Shown here piece by piece: positions 53,145 through 61,861 of a stretch of DNA of 64,000 bases. The position numbers and the translations under genes are program-made. Origin of the DNA: Dyella_D sp052115385 (GTDB lineage Bacteria; Pseudomonadota; Gammaproteobacteria; Xanthomonadales; Rhodanobacteraceae). The notes below the pieces were generated by a model. The model saw only the letters and a program-made list of their open reading frames with translations, ran no database searches and was not told the origin of the DNA. The stretch spans positions 62,001-126,000 of the forward strand of contig NZ_JBFRGP010000003.1 in NCBI RefSeq assembly GCF_052115385.1, in the 5' to 3' direction. Every line of letters starts with the position of its first letter. Position 1 is the stretch's first letter.

Positions 53145-53930
53145 ATGAAAGACAAACAGGAAATCGTTTCCAACTGGCTGCCGCGCTATACCGGCACGCC
53201 GCTGGATCAGTTCGGCGACTACGTGCTGCTGACCAATTTCGGCCACTACGTCGATCTGTTCGCCGAATGGCATGGCGTGGAAGTGCAGGGACGCGACCGT
53301 CCCATGCCCAATGCCACCGCCGACGGCATCACCTTGATCAACTTCGGCATGGGCAGCCCCAATGCCGCCACGGTGATGGACCTGCTCAGCGCCATCGCGC
53401 CCAAGGCCGCCTTGTTCCTGGGCAAGTGCGGCGGCCTGAAGAAGAAGAACGCGATCGGCGACCTGGTGCTGCCGATCGCCGCCATCCGTGGCGAGGGCAC
53501 CTCGAACGACTATCTGCCGCCGGAAGTGCCAGCGCTGCCGGCGTTCCAGCTGCAGCGTGGCGTCTCCACCATGATCCGCGACCTCGGCTACGACTACTGG
53601 ACCGGCACGGTGTACACCACCAACCGCCGCGTGTGGGAGCACGACGAGCAGTTCAAGGACTACCTGCGCCGCACCCGCTGCATGGCGGTGGACATGGAGA
53701 CCGCCACCATCTTCGCCGCGGGCTTCGCCAACGAGATCCCCTGCGGCGCGCTGCTGCTGGTCTCGGACCAGCCGATGATCCCGGAAGGGGTGAAGACCGA
53801 GGCCAGCGACCGCGGCGTGACGGCGCAGTTCGTCGAGCGCCATATCCGCATCGGCATCGAGGCGCTGAAGCTGGTGCGCCGCAACGGCCGCAGCGTGAAG
53901 CACCTGCGCTTCGAGGAAAACGTCGAGTAA
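53145..53930 (+). CDS. amn: Short-form AMP nucleosidase
   Basis: A 261-residue AMP nucleosidase of the catalytic-domain-only form; E. coli Amn is nearly twice as long, with an N-terminal regulatory domain absent here. It hydrolyses AMP to adenine and ribose-5-phosphate. The phosphorylase-fold motifs are clear: GSPNAATVMDLL, LGKCGGLKKKNAIGDLVLPIAAIRGEGTS in part, and the active-site CMAVDMETATIFAAG. The start at 53145 (MKDKQEIV) has aaaggg upstream. An inverted repeat (53051-53068) precedes it and an intrinsic terminator follows. Confidence 0.9.
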   Translation: MKDKQEIVSNWLPRYTGTPLDQFGDYVLLTNFGHYVDLFAEWHGVEVQGRDRPMPNATADGITLINFGMGSPNAATVMDLLSAIAPKAALFLGKCGGLKKKNAIGDLVLPIAAIRGEGTSNDYLPPEVPALPAFQLQRGVSTMIRDLGYDYWTGTVYTTNRRVWEHDEQFKDYLRRTRCMAVDMETATIFAAGFANEIPCGALLLVSDQPMIPEGVKTEASDRGVTAQFVERHIRIGIEALKLVRRNGRSVKHLRFEENVE

Positions 53931-53942
53931 GTGCGCACTTCC

Positions 53943-53970
53943 CCTTCTCCCCGTCCGGGGAGAAGGTTTT
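53943..53970 (+). terminator. Intrinsic terminator of amn
   Basis: Stem ccttctcccc/ggggagaagg followed by TTTT, 13 bases after the amn stop. The sequence is similar to one hairpin of the family B repeat. Confidence 0.85.
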
Positions 53971-53982
53971 CGTATCGCCCGC

Positions 53983-54010
53983 AAAAAAAGGGACCGCCTC
54001 GCGGCGGCCC
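53983..54010 (-). terminator. Intrinsic terminator of the Oar-like receptor gene
   Basis: On the minus strand, stem gggccgcc/ggcggtccc with one bulged base is followed by seven T. It lies about 80 bases after the receptor stop. Confidence 0.78.
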
Positions 54011-54089
54011 ATATGGGGAGATACCAGCTGTTTGTCGGCGCGGGGAACTCCATCCGTGGATCCCCGCGCACTTTGGAATGGCTAGCCCC

Positions 54090-57000
54090 TTACAGCGAGA
54101 AGTCGTAACGCGCGCCGAGGCGGACGTAACGCGGGTCCTGGAACGAACGCGGGCGGAAGCAGTTGATCGTGGTGTTGCCCGAGGGGTCTTCGCAGGTCTC
54201 GTTGAGCTGGGTGATGCGCTGCTTGCCGAGCAGGTTGAAGATGTCGGCCGACAGGGTCAGCTTGTGGTCCAGGAAGGCCGGCTGCCAGGCAGCGCTCATG
54301 TTGAAGGTGTAGGTCCACGGCGTGCGGCCGTACGAGCCGCGTCCCGCGGGCTTGCCGTTGCACCAGAAGTACGCCGCCTGGTAACCCACCGGGTCGCCGC
54401 CCGCCGATTCCGGACGGGCGCCGATGCAGCTGATCGGCGTGCCGGAGGTGATGCGGCTGACCGTGGAGAAGCGCCATTCCGGCGTCGGCTGGTACACGCC
54501 CAGGATGCGCAGCTGGTGCGTCTGGTCGTTGGCCAGCGGGCCGTTGGTGTTCTCCATCAGTTCCGGCGCGTCCCAGCTCTCGGTGGTCGACACGTCCGCC
54601 TGCACGATGTCGGAGTCGAGCTGGCCTTCCGAGTTGCCGTAGCTGCGCGAGAAGGTGTACTCGACCTTGGCGTACCACTTGTCGCTGAACTGATGCTCGG
54701 CATAGAAGTCGAGCATGTAGTAGCGGCGCTTGGCCTTCGGCTCGCCGATCTCGCGTGCGCTCAGCGGTACTTCGAAGTACTGGCCCGCCGCGGGCGACAG
54801 GATGAAGGTATTGGCGTTGCCCGGGTTGTACAGCCAGCACTGCGTGCTGTTGGCGATACCGGCGGCGACCACCGCGCTCATGCCGTGCGCATCGCCCCAG
54901 GCCTGGATCGGACGGCTATCGCAGTCGTCGTCGATCAGGTTGCGCAGGGTGCGGAACATGGCCTTGGCGCCGACTGTCCAGTTGTTCGGCAACTGCTTGT
55001 CGAAGCCGAGGATGTACTCGTCCTGGTAGTAGGTCTTCAGGTCCTTCACCGACACCGTCCTGGCATCGGGCGGGGTGCCGTTGGCACCGTTGTTGTAGAA
55101 GGTCTGCGACCACGGCGAGCCCACGCTCAGGCCCTGCGGCACGCCGGTGGTCGGGTCGATGCTGGTGTAGGCGTAGTAGGTGGACGGGAAGGTGGACGGA
55201 CCGGCGCCGCGCACCGCCACGCTGGTCGGCAGGCCCAGGTGATAGCGGCCGGCATTGCCGTAGATCTTCAGCGAGCTGTCGCCGTACACGTCCCAGGCGA
55301 AGCCCAGGCGCGGGTCGAGCTGGTTGCGTTCCTTCGCATAGGCGGCGCCGACGCCGTTGTAGTTGGTGAACTGCTCGTTGCGCAGGCCCAGGTAGATGTT
55401 CCAGCGATCGGTCAGCTGCCAGTGGTCTTCGACGAACTGCGAGCGCTGCGCAGTGCGGGCCGAGGTACCGGTGCTGAGGCCGGTGGATTCGGCGTAGTAG
55501 CCGTTGGCGAACGCGGCCGGGTTGTACAGGCTCGGGCTCAGGCCCAGGTTGGTCAGGCGCTGGGTGATCGCCTGGCCGCCGCCGAGGTCGAAGTAGCGCC
55601 AGGAGGTGCCGGTCACCGGCGCGCTGCCCCAGGTGGCGCGCAGGATGTAGTTATCCATACCGGCGCGCAGGTCATGGCTGCCCAGGCGGTATTCGACGTT
55701 GAAGCTCCAGCCGTTGGTGCTGTCCTTCGAACCCGGGCGCAAGGTGGTGGTGGCGCCGAACTGGCAGCTGGGCGCGGGATTGGTCGCGGCGATGGCGCGG
55801 TTGTCGGTAATCGCCGGACACGGCGTGCCGCCGGCGCCGGTGATGGTCTGGATGTGATCCGCGTTGCTCTTGCCGTACATCGCGTTGATGGTCAGATCGT
55901 CGGTGATGTAACCGGTGTAGTGGCCGACGTAGATGTTGCCGCCCGGCGTGCCGTTGGTCTGCGTGCCGTTGTAGTTCTTGGTGTACTGGTGGACCTTGTA
56001 GCCGGTGTTCTGCTGGGTCGAATAGTTGTAGCCGTAGATCTGCGAGTCGGTGGTTTCGTCGTCGCCGGTGGCGGTGAATTCCAGGATGTGGCTGTCGGTG
56101 ATGTTCCAGTCGAACTTGGTCAGCCAGCGCGTGATGTGGTTGCTGTCGTTCTGCACGGTGGAGCTGTTGGACTGGGTGCCGTGGAACACATCGGTCTGGT
56201 GGACCGCGTCCGCGGCGCCGAAGAAGAACAGCTTGTCCTTGATCAGCGCGCCGCCGATGGAACCGGAATACTGCAGTTCGTCGCGATCGCGCGGCGAGAA
56301 CCCGTTGCCGACCTGGTACAGGGTGCCATTGCGGCGATACACGTTGCGCGGCTGCTGCGCCAGCTGGCTGGGCGACCAGAACGCCTGCACGTCGCCCTTC
56401 CACTGGTTGGTGCCGCGCTTGGTCACTACGTTGATCACGCCGCCGGTGGAACGGCCGTACTCGGCGCCGTAGCCGCCGATCAGCACCTGCTCCTGGTCGA
56501 TCGCGTCATAGGGAAGCTGGCGCGAGCTCACGCCGGTCAGCGGATTGGTGACCGAGAAACCGTTGATGTAGTACGCGTTCTCCGAAGCGGACGAACCGCC
56601 GAACGACAGTGCGTTGCCATAGCCCCTGGCCGCCTGCGTGGTGCCCGGCGCGAGCAGGGCGATCGAGCTGATCGAGGTGCGCGCGATCGGCAGCTTGGCC
56701 AACTGGTCGGCGGTGAGCACGGCGCGCGAGTCCACCGACGACACGTCGATCGCCGGCAGCACATTACCCACCACCTGCACCGCGCCCAGCGTCTGCGCGT
56801 TGGCGGCGTTGGCGATAAAGGACACTTCGACACCGCTGCTGATCGTGGTCTGCACGTCGTTGCGGCTGTCCATCACCTTGCCGTCCTTGATGACGGACAC
56901 GTTGTACGTGCCGATCGGCAGCGAGGCGGCGCGGTATCGGCCCTGCGCGTCGGTGGTGAGGTCGCGCTTGAGGCCGGTCTGCGTGCTTTCGATGTGGATG

Positions 57001-57161
57001 GTTTCTCCCGGCGCGGCCTGGCCGAAGATCACGCCCGTCGCATTGGACTGGGCAAGCGCGATGCCGCTGCTCGCGAGGCCCAGGCCCACGGCCAGGGCGA
57101 GCACGAGCGGGCGCCGCGGCAGCGAAAAACCACCGTAGCGTTTGGCTTTGCTGGAAGTCAT
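54090..57161 (-). CDS. Oar-like TonB-dependent receptor with carboxypeptidase-regulatory domain
   Basis: A 1023-residue outer-membrane receptor. A Sec signal (LALAVGLGLASSGIALAQ) is followed by a CarboxypepD_reg-like beta sandwich (GVIFGQAAPGETIHIES...GRYRAASLPIGTYNVSVIKDG in blocks, residues 40-115), a plug (LPIARTSISSIALLAPGTT, YIDQ-like INGFSVTNPLTGV, EYGRSTGGVINVVTKRGTN) and a large barrel ending in RLGARYDFSL, with a terminal aromatic as for barrel proteins. Oar proteins handle adhesion, substrate or peptide uptake; here the substrate is unknown. No TonB-box motif is obvious right after the signal. The start at 57161 (MTSSKAKRYGG) has cgaggttcg before it. It is not next to any regulator or transporter. 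Confidence 0.91.
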   Translation of the reverse strand: MTSSKAKRYGGFSLPRRPLVLALAVGLGLASSGIALAQSNATGVIFGQAAPGETIHIESTQTGLKRDLTTDAQGRYRAASLPIGTYNVSVIKDGKVMDSRNDVQTTISSGVEVSFIANAANAQTLGAVQVVGNVLPAIDVSSVDSRAVLTADQLAKLPIARTSISSIALLAPGTTQAARGYGNALSFGGSSASENAYYINGFSVTNPLTGVSSRQLPYDAIDQEQVLIGGYGAEYGRSTGGVINVVTKRGTNQWKGDVQAFWSPSQLAQQPRNVYRRNGTLYQVGNGFSPRDRDELQYSGSIGGALIKDKLFFFGAADAVHQTDVFHGTQSNSSTVQNDSNHITRWLTKFDWNITDSHILEFTATGDDETTDSQIYGYNYSTQQNTGYKVHQYTKNYNGTQTNGTPGGNIYVGHYTGYITDDLTINAMYGKSNADHIQTITGAGGTPCPAITDNRAIAATNPAPSCQFGATTTLRPGSKDSTNGWSFNVEYRLGSHDLRAGMDNYILRATWGSAPVTGTSWRYFDLGGGQAITQRLTNLGLSPSLYNPAAFANGYYAESTGLSTGTSARTAQRSQFVEDHWQLTDRWNIYLGLRNEQFTNYNGVGAAYAKERNQLDPRLGFAWDVYGDSSLKIYGNAGRYHLGLPTSVAVRGAGPSTFPSTYYAYTSIDPTTGVPQGLSVGSPWSQTFYNNGANGTPPDARTVSVKDLKTYYQDEYILGFDKQLPNNWTVGAKAMFRTLRNLIDDDCDSRPIQAWGDAHGMSAVVAAGIANSTQCWLYNPGNANTFILSPAAGQYFEVPLSAREIGEPKAKRRYYMLDFYAEHQFSDKWYAKVEYTFSRSYGNSEGQLDSDIVQADVSTTESWDAPELMENTNGPLANDQTHQLRILGVYQPTPEWRFSTVSRITSGTPISCIGARPESAGGDPVGYQAAYFWCNGKPAGRGSYGRTPWTYTFNMSAAWQPAFLDHKLTLSADIFNLLGKQRITQLNETCEDPSGNTTINCFRPRSFQDPRYVRLGARYDFSL

Positions 57162-57710
57162 GGTCGAACCTCGGTTGATGATTGTTTTGGTCGCTAGGAC
57201 TGAGCGAGTTCATCGAACCGGAACGCTGCCCACGGCAAAGCCATGCCCGAGGCGGGGTGCCCCTGTCATGCCTGCCTTGGTAAGCGGTACTCCCCCGATT
57301 CGTCCGGATGTCCCCACATCCGGAGGCCTTTCATGGCGTGCCCCGCCGTGACTTGTGGCCTAGTCCGAAGCTACGAACCGCGCATTTGTTATGCAATGGT
57401 TACGCGTCGTAGGAAAAAACGAGCCCACCGTGGTTTGGCCCGCTTTATGCGCCGGGTAAATTTTCTCATTCTGATCGTGAAATCTTTCGGTAAACGGGGC
57501 GTTTGCAAGCCAGCGGCAAGAAATACGAAGAGGCTTGCGGCGAGGGGAGGTGCCCTTGCGTGGTGCGCTGGCGGCTATTTCGCAAAACATTGCTCATTCT
57601 ATGAATGAATCATAAATAAGAGGCGCGTTTTGTCCGGTTTTTTGCGCGTCAGAAAAGCGATCGGGGCCCGTAGGCCCCGATTTTTCCTAGGAATTTTTCC
57701 TAGAAGTACC
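57162..57710. other. Intergenic region upstream of the receptor gene
   Basis: A 549-bp region. From about 57360 to 57650 it is clearly lower in GC than the flanks and holds the receptor promoter somewhere; no confident boxes could be assigned. The strongest local fold is a tccggatgt/acatccgga hairpin at 57302-57323. Small frames within it lack good ribosome-binding sites. I see nothing coding. Confidence 0.5.
57648..57681. terminator. Intrinsic terminator downstream of the glutaredoxin fusion
   Basis: Stem atcggggcc/ggccccgat with a cgta loop. It is followed on the minus strand by TTTTCT, and on the plus strand by TTTT, so it could act in both directions. It lies about 30 bases past the glutaredoxin-fusion stop. 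Confidence 0.8.
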
Positions 57711-58634
57711 TCAATAGCGCGGCACGCTGGGGTCGATTTCCGCCGCCCATGCGTCCATTCCGCCCTGCACGTTATAGACGTTGCTGAAGCCGTGCGCGGC
57801 GAAGCGCTCGGCCACCCCGCGGCTGGACACGCCGTGATGGCAGATGAAGGCGATGGCGGTGTCCTTGGGCAAGGCGGCCAGCGTGTCGTAGCCGACTTCG
57901 TCCAGCACGCGGGCCTGGGCCAGCGGGGCGGCCTGGGCGCGGCCATGGGCCGGGCGCACGTCGACCAGCACCAGGTCGCCGGCGGCCAGGCGGGCCTTGA
58001 GCTCCTGCACGGTCAGGTTCTTGATCTCCTGCGCGCCGGGGAACTTCAGGCTGAGGCCCTCGCCCTGCACGGTGGAAACCCAGTCGATCACGATGCCCTT
58101 GGCGCGCTGCGCACTGCCCGGGTCGAAATGCACGTCGATGCCGTTGCTGCTGGACACGATGTCATGGTCGCCGGCCGGGGCGAGCTGGAAGCCGGCGCTG
58201 TGGTCCGGGCCGATCTCCAGGTGCAGGGCCAGGCCCTGCGCATTGGTCGTGCCCTGGCGGATCGCCTCGGCGGCCTTGTCGGTGATGGTGATCTGCGGTG
58301 CGCTGCGGTCCGGCGGGGTGGCGCCGAACAGGGTGTGCAGTTCGCCGCTGGTGTACATCTGGCGAATGATGTCGGCGCCGCCGACCAGCTCGCCTTCCAC
58401 ATACAGCTGCGGAATGGTCGGCCAGTCGCCGTAGGCCTTGATGCCCTCGCGGATCTCCGGGTCTTCCAGCACGTTCACCGTGTGGTAGTCGGGCACCAGC
58501 TCGTTGAGCGTATTGGTGGCCGCGGCCGAGAAGCCGCACATCGGCTGCTGGCGGGTGCCCTTCATGAACAGCACCACGCGGTGGTTCTTGAGCAGGGTTT
58601 CGATGCGTTCGCGGGTGGCGCTGTCGAGGGACAT
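57711..58634 (-). CDS. Monothiol glutaredoxin - A-type-like - rhodanese fusion
   Basis: A 307-residue three-domain protein. Residues 1-105 form a Grx4-type monothiol glutaredoxin (VVLFMKGTRQQPMCGFS with the CGFS site, WPTIPQLYVEGELVGGADI), a carrier of Fe-S clusters. Residues about 113-205 look like an A-type Fe-S carrier fold (ITITDKAAEAIRQG, HLEIGPDH, GIVIDWVSTVQGEGLSLKFPG) but lack all three cluster cysteines of IscA. Residues about 208-300 form a rhodanese (LVLVDVRPAHGR) with active Cys in IAFICHHGVSSRGVA. It probably works in Fe-S or sulfur transfer in the cytoplasm. Start at 58634 has ccggag about 8 bases upstream; the Met at 58661 adds nine residues. Confidence 0.9.
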   Translation of the reverse strand: MSLDSATRERIETLLKNHRVVLFMKGTRQQPMCGFSAAATNTLNELVPDYHTVNVLEDPEIREGIKAYGDWPTIPQLYVEGELVGGADIIRQMYTSGELHTLFGATPPDRSAPQITITDKAAEAIRQGTTNAQGLALHLEIGPDHSAGFQLAPAGDHDIVSSSNGIDVHFDPGSAQRAKGIVIDWVSTVQGEGLSLKFPGAQEIKNLTVQELKARLAAGDLVLVDVRPAHGRAQAAPLAQARVLDEVGYDTLAALPKDTAIAFICHHGVSSRGVAERFAAHGFSNVYNVQGGMDAWAAEIDPSVPRY

Positions 58635-58721
58635 CAGGGGGACTCCGGCAAAGAGGGTCAATGATACGCCCCCTCCATATGCTGGCGCGGCCGGGCAGCT
58701 TCAACGCCCAAAGGCTCAAGC

Positions 58722-58812
58722 GGCGTAGGTTGGGGTGAGCGCAGCAAACCCCAGCACTGCGACCTCGTGTGAGGTCTGTTGGGGTTCGCCTTCGGCTCAC
58801 CCCAACCTACGG
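58722..58812. repeat. Family A palindromic repeat, copy 4 (degraded left arm)
   Basis: The right arm (ggggttcgcc ttcggctcaccccaac) is well preserved, whereas the left (gtaggttggggtgagcgcagcaaaccccagc) has several changes, so pairing is imperfect. It lies between the glutaredoxin fusion's upstream region and the 3' end of the LpxH-like gene. Confidence 0.8.
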
Positions 58813-58919
58813 GCTCAAGGTAGGCCAGGAACGAGCGGCGAGGACGCGGCCCGCGTCCTGCGGCGGCGCGTCCTGTCGCCCCGCGTCCTCGCCGCTCGTC
58901 CCTGGCCGTGCCTTCCGGC

Positions 58920-59777
58920 TCACGCCGCCGGGCGCAGTTCCGACAGGTTGCGCCGGTGCCGGGCCAGCGGCGCCAGGGCCAGGCCGGAGGCGGGCGAGGG
59001 CAGCACCAGCTCGCGGCTGGCGCGGCCGAGCGCGGCCGGCTGCTCGCTCCAGTGGATCAGTTCCATCGCGCCGGTGTGGTCTTCGACCAGGGCCGTGCAG
59101 TGCTCCACCCAGTCGCCGTCGTTGAGGTACAGCACACCGTCCATCTCGCGCACGTGGCCGAAATGGATGTGGCCGCAGATATGGCCGTCGAAGCCGCGCT
59201 CGCGGGCATCGCTGGCCACGCGTTCCTCGTAGGCGCGGATATAGGCCAGCGCCTTGCGGATATGCGACTTCACGATGATCGACAGCGGCAGGTACGGCAG
59301 CTCCAGCCGGCGCCGCATGGCGTGCACGCGGCGGTTGGTCCAGCAGATGAAGCGGTGCATCACCTCGCCCAGGTGCAGCATCCAGGTACGGCCGATGTGT
59401 TCGGGGTCGAATTCGTCGCCGTGGCTGACCCGGTAGCGGCGTCCGTCGGCGCCCTCGTGCACGGCGTCCAGTTCGATGCGCACGCCGCCGAAGCTCTGCC
59501 CGGCCAGGCCGCGCAGCGGGGCGTCGTGATTGCCGGGGATGTAGATCACCTCGATCCCCCGCCGTGCCATGTCCAGCAGCTCGGCCAGCACGGCGCCGTG
59601 GTCGGCGTGCCACCAGATGCGTTTGGCCAGCGCTTCCATGTCGATGATGTCGCCGACGAGATACAGCTTCTCGCAGCGCAGCTTGCGCAGGAAGTCGAGC
59701 AGGTAAGAAGCCTTGCAGTCAGGCGTGCCCAGATGCACGTCGGAGATGAAGGCGCTGCGGCAGTGAAAGGTCGCCAT
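58920..59777 (-). CDS. LpxH-like metallophosphoesterase (UDP-2,3-diacylglucosamine diphosphatase type)
   Basis: A 285-residue calcineurin-fold metallophosphoesterase. The five metal-ligand blocks are ISDVHLG, LVGDIID, IPGNHD, VSHGDEFD and CGHIHFG, in order. The overall form, with an insert between GNHD and the last block (about 60 residues, helical, ending in LPYLPLSIIVKSHIRKALAYI), matches the LpxH/LpxH2 group that removes UMP in lipid A synthesis, but it is longer than E. coli LpxH, so it may be a paralogue or another phosphodiesterase. Start at 59777 gives MATFHCRSAFISDVHLG, close to the first motif. Upstream on the same strand is the SGNH hydrolase gene, separated by 101 bases. Confidence 0.87.
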   Translation of the reverse strand: MATFHCRSAFISDVHLGTPDCKASYLLDFLRKLRCEKLYLVGDIIDMEALAKRIWWHADHGAVLAELLDMARRGIEVIYIPGNHDAPLRGLAGQSFGGVRIELDAVHEGADGRRYRVSHGDEFDPEHIGRTWMLHLGEVMHRFICWTNRRVHAMRRRLELPYLPLSIIVKSHIRKALAYIRAYEERVASDARERGFDGHICGHIHFGHVREMDGVLYLNDGDWVEHCTALVEDHTGAMELIHWSEQPAALGRASRELVLPSPASGLALAPLARHRRNLSELRPAA

Positions 59778-59878
59778 GGCTGTCTCTCCCGGTGGTATCC
59801 GGGAGCTCAGTCTGCTCGGGACAGGTCACCGGCTCGTGGCGGCGCGGTTGCAGCTTTGTTGCGGCGCGGGAGGGGAGC

Positions 59879-60475
59879 TCAGGCCAGCAGGTGGCGCGCG
59901 ACCGGCAGCGCGGCCTCGGCCCATAGCGCGTATTGCGCGGCCGAAGGGTGCAGGCCGTCGTCGGCGAGCAGGGCCGGGTAGTCGCGCGAGATCGGCGCGA
60001 TATCGACGAAGGCGGCGCCGGCGGCGCGGGTTTCCCCGGCGGCGATGGCGTTGAAGGCGTCCAGCTCGGCGGCGATCTGCGCGGTATCGCGGCCGCTTTC
60101 GCGCGCGAACGAGGTGACGCCCCAGTCCGGAATCGACAGCACCAGCACGCGGCCGGGCCGGGCGCCGGCCAGGGCGATCGCGCGTTCCAGCAGGCGGCGG
60201 AATTCGCCGCGGTACTCGTCGGCCGTACGCCCGCGATACTGGTTATTGACGCCGATCAGCAGGCTGACCAGCTCGTACGGCGGGGCGAAGGCGGCGGCGT
60301 CCATCGCCGCCGACAGCTCGTCGGTGGTCCAGCCGGTGGTGGCGAGGATGCTGGGGTCCGCCAGCGCCACGCCCTGCGCGCGCAGGGCGGCGGCCAGGCG
60401 CATCGGCCAGCGGCCTTCGGCGGGCACGGCCTCGCCGATGGTGTAGGAGTCGCCGAGCGCGAGGTAGCTGAGCAT
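59879..60475 (-). CDS. SGNH/GDSL-family hydrolase
   Basis: A 198-residue SGNH-fold esterase. Block I is ALGDSYTIGE with the nucleophile Ser, block III is LIGVNNQYRG with the Asn, and block V is DDGLHPSAAQY with the catalytic Asp and His. There is no signal peptide in this frame, so it may be cytoplasmic. The substrate (acetylated sugar, lysophospholipid or other ester) cannot be told. The start at 60475 (MLSYLALGDSY) places block I at residue 6; a longer start is possible but lacks support. It begins 8 bases after the stop of the AlaA-like aminotransferase gene on the same strand, so the two are probably in an operon. Confidence 0.88.
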   Translation of the reverse strand: MLSYLALGDSYTIGEAVPAEGRWPMRLAAALRAQGVALADPSILATTGWTTDELSAAMDAAAFAPPYELVSLLIGVNNQYRGRTADEYRGEFRRLLERAIALAGARPGRVLVLSIPDWGVTSFARESGRDTAQIAAELDAFNAIAAGETRAAGAAFVDIAPISRDYPALLADDGLHPSAAQYALWAEAALPVARHLLA

Positions 60476-60483
60476 GCGTGCGA

Positions 60484-61722
60484 TCAAGCGACCGCGCGCG
60501 CCTGCTGTCCTTCGGCCATGCGCGCGAGCACCCGCTCGATGCGCACGAACACCTCGCGCAACTGCTCCGGTGGCGGCAGCAGGGTCAGGCGCAGGTGGCG
60601 GCTGTCCGGCACGTTGAAGCTGCTGCCCGGCACCACCAGCACCGATTCCTCTTCCAGCAGGCGCAGCGCGAAGGCGTTGTCGTCGAAGTGCGGCACGCGG
60701 TCGGCGCGCACGCGCGGGAACGCGTACAGCGCGCCGCCCGGGGTTGCCAGGTCGAGGAATTCGCTGTGCGCGACGCCCTCCAGGATCATCCGCCGCGCCT
60801 CGTGCAGGCGTCCGCCGGGCGAGGTCAGCGCGCCGATGGTCGGCTTGCTCTCCAGCGCCGGACGCACCGCCCACTGCGCAGTGACATTGGCGCACAGGCG
60901 CAACGCGGCCAGCAGCTGCAGCGCGTCGCGGTACTCATGGGTGCGCGCCGGGTCGCCGGAAAGACTCATCCAGCCCACCCGGTAGCCGCAGGCGCGGTGC
61001 ACCTTGCTCAAGCCGCCGAAGCTGACGCAGGGCACGTCGCCGGCCACCTTGGCCAGCGGCTCGAACTGCGCGCCGTCGTAGAGGATCTCGTCGTAGATCT
61101 CGTCGGTGAGCAGCAGCAGGTGATGGCGCTCGGCGATGCGCACGATGCGCTCCAGCAGCTCGCGCGGATACACGGCGCCGGTGGGATTGTTCGGATTGAT
61201 CAGCACGATCGCGCGGGTGCGCGCGGTGACCAGCGCCTCGATTTCTTCCGGGTCGGGCAGGTGGCCGTTCTCGGCCAGGCAGCGGTAATAGCGCGGCTGG
61301 CCGTCGTTGAGGATGGTGGCGGCGCTCCACAGCGGATAGTCCGGGCTGGGCAGCAGCACCTCGTCGCCCGGCTGCAGCAGGGCGCGCAGGCTCAGGTCGA
61401 TCAGTTCGCTGACGCCGTTGCCGACGAACACGCGCTCCACTTCCACGTCGCGCGCGCCGCGGGCGCGCTGCTGCGCGGCGATGGTCTCGCGTGCTTCTTC
61501 CAGCCCCTGCTCATGGCCATAGGCTTCGCTGTCGCGCAGATGGGCGGCGATGGCTTCGCGCAGATGGGGCGGGGTCTCGAAGCCGTAGCGGCCGGGGTTG
61601 CCGATATTCAGCTTGATGATCGGCAGGCCGGCGGCTTCCAGTTCGCGCGAACGACGGGTCAGGGCGCCGCGGATTTCGTAGCGCACTTGGGCCAGGTGCG
61701 GGCTGGGTTTGATCGGGGCCAA
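60484..61722 (-). CDS. alaA: AlaA-like glutamate-pyruvate aminotransferase
   Basis: A 412-residue class I/II PLP aminotransferase closely resembling E. coli AlaA, which makes alanine from pyruvate and glutamate. Matching blocks: SPHLAQVRYEIRGAL, IIKLNIGNPGRYGF, VFVGNGVSELIDLSLRALL, PSPDYPLWSAA, INPNNPTGAVY, LLLTDEIYDEILYD, the PLP Lys in FGGLSKVHRACGYRVGWM, and ALRLCANVTAQWA. The start is the TTG at 61722, which gives an AlaA-like N-terminus (LAPIKPSPHL vs MSPIEKSSKL); longer frames lack homology. Neighbour of the SGNH hydrolase gene downstream and divergent from rsgA. Confidence 0.9.
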   Translation of the reverse strand: MAPIKPSPHLAQVRYEIRGALTRRSRELEAAGLPIIKLNIGNPGRYGFETPPHLREAIAAHLRDSEAYGHEQGLEEARETIAAQQRARGARDVEVERVFVGNGVSELIDLSLRALLQPGDEVLLPSPDYPLWSAATILNDGQPRYYRCLAENGHLPDPEEIEALVTARTRAIVLINPNNPTGAVYPRELLERIVRIAERHHLLLLTDEIYDEILYDGAQFEPLAKVAGDVPCVSFGGLSKVHRACGYRVGWMSLSGDPARTHEYRDALQLLAALRLCANVTAQWAVRPALESKPTIGALTSPGGRLHEARRMILEGVAHSEFLDLATPGGALYAFPRVRADRVPHFDDNAFALRLLEEESVLVVPGSSFNVPDSRHLRLTLLPPPEQLREVFVRIERVLARMAEGQQARAVA

Positions 61723-61861
61723 CGTCTTGGGTCCTTCGTGTGCTTGGCGCTGTACAGCGCTTTTCTGGGGGCTTCTGCATGCTAGCAGCGCCTGTCGGAG
61801 CGTGCGAGGCGTGCGCTGGCCCGATTCCGGGCGGCCCGCAGGCAGGGCATAATCGTCCCTC

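Noticed and set aside
53931..57197. A 1088-codon open frame on the plus strand
   Set aside because: It is antisense to the Oar-like receptor and has the composition typical of high-GC shadow frames (Val, Ala, Gly, Arg, His-rich), with no recognisable domain.
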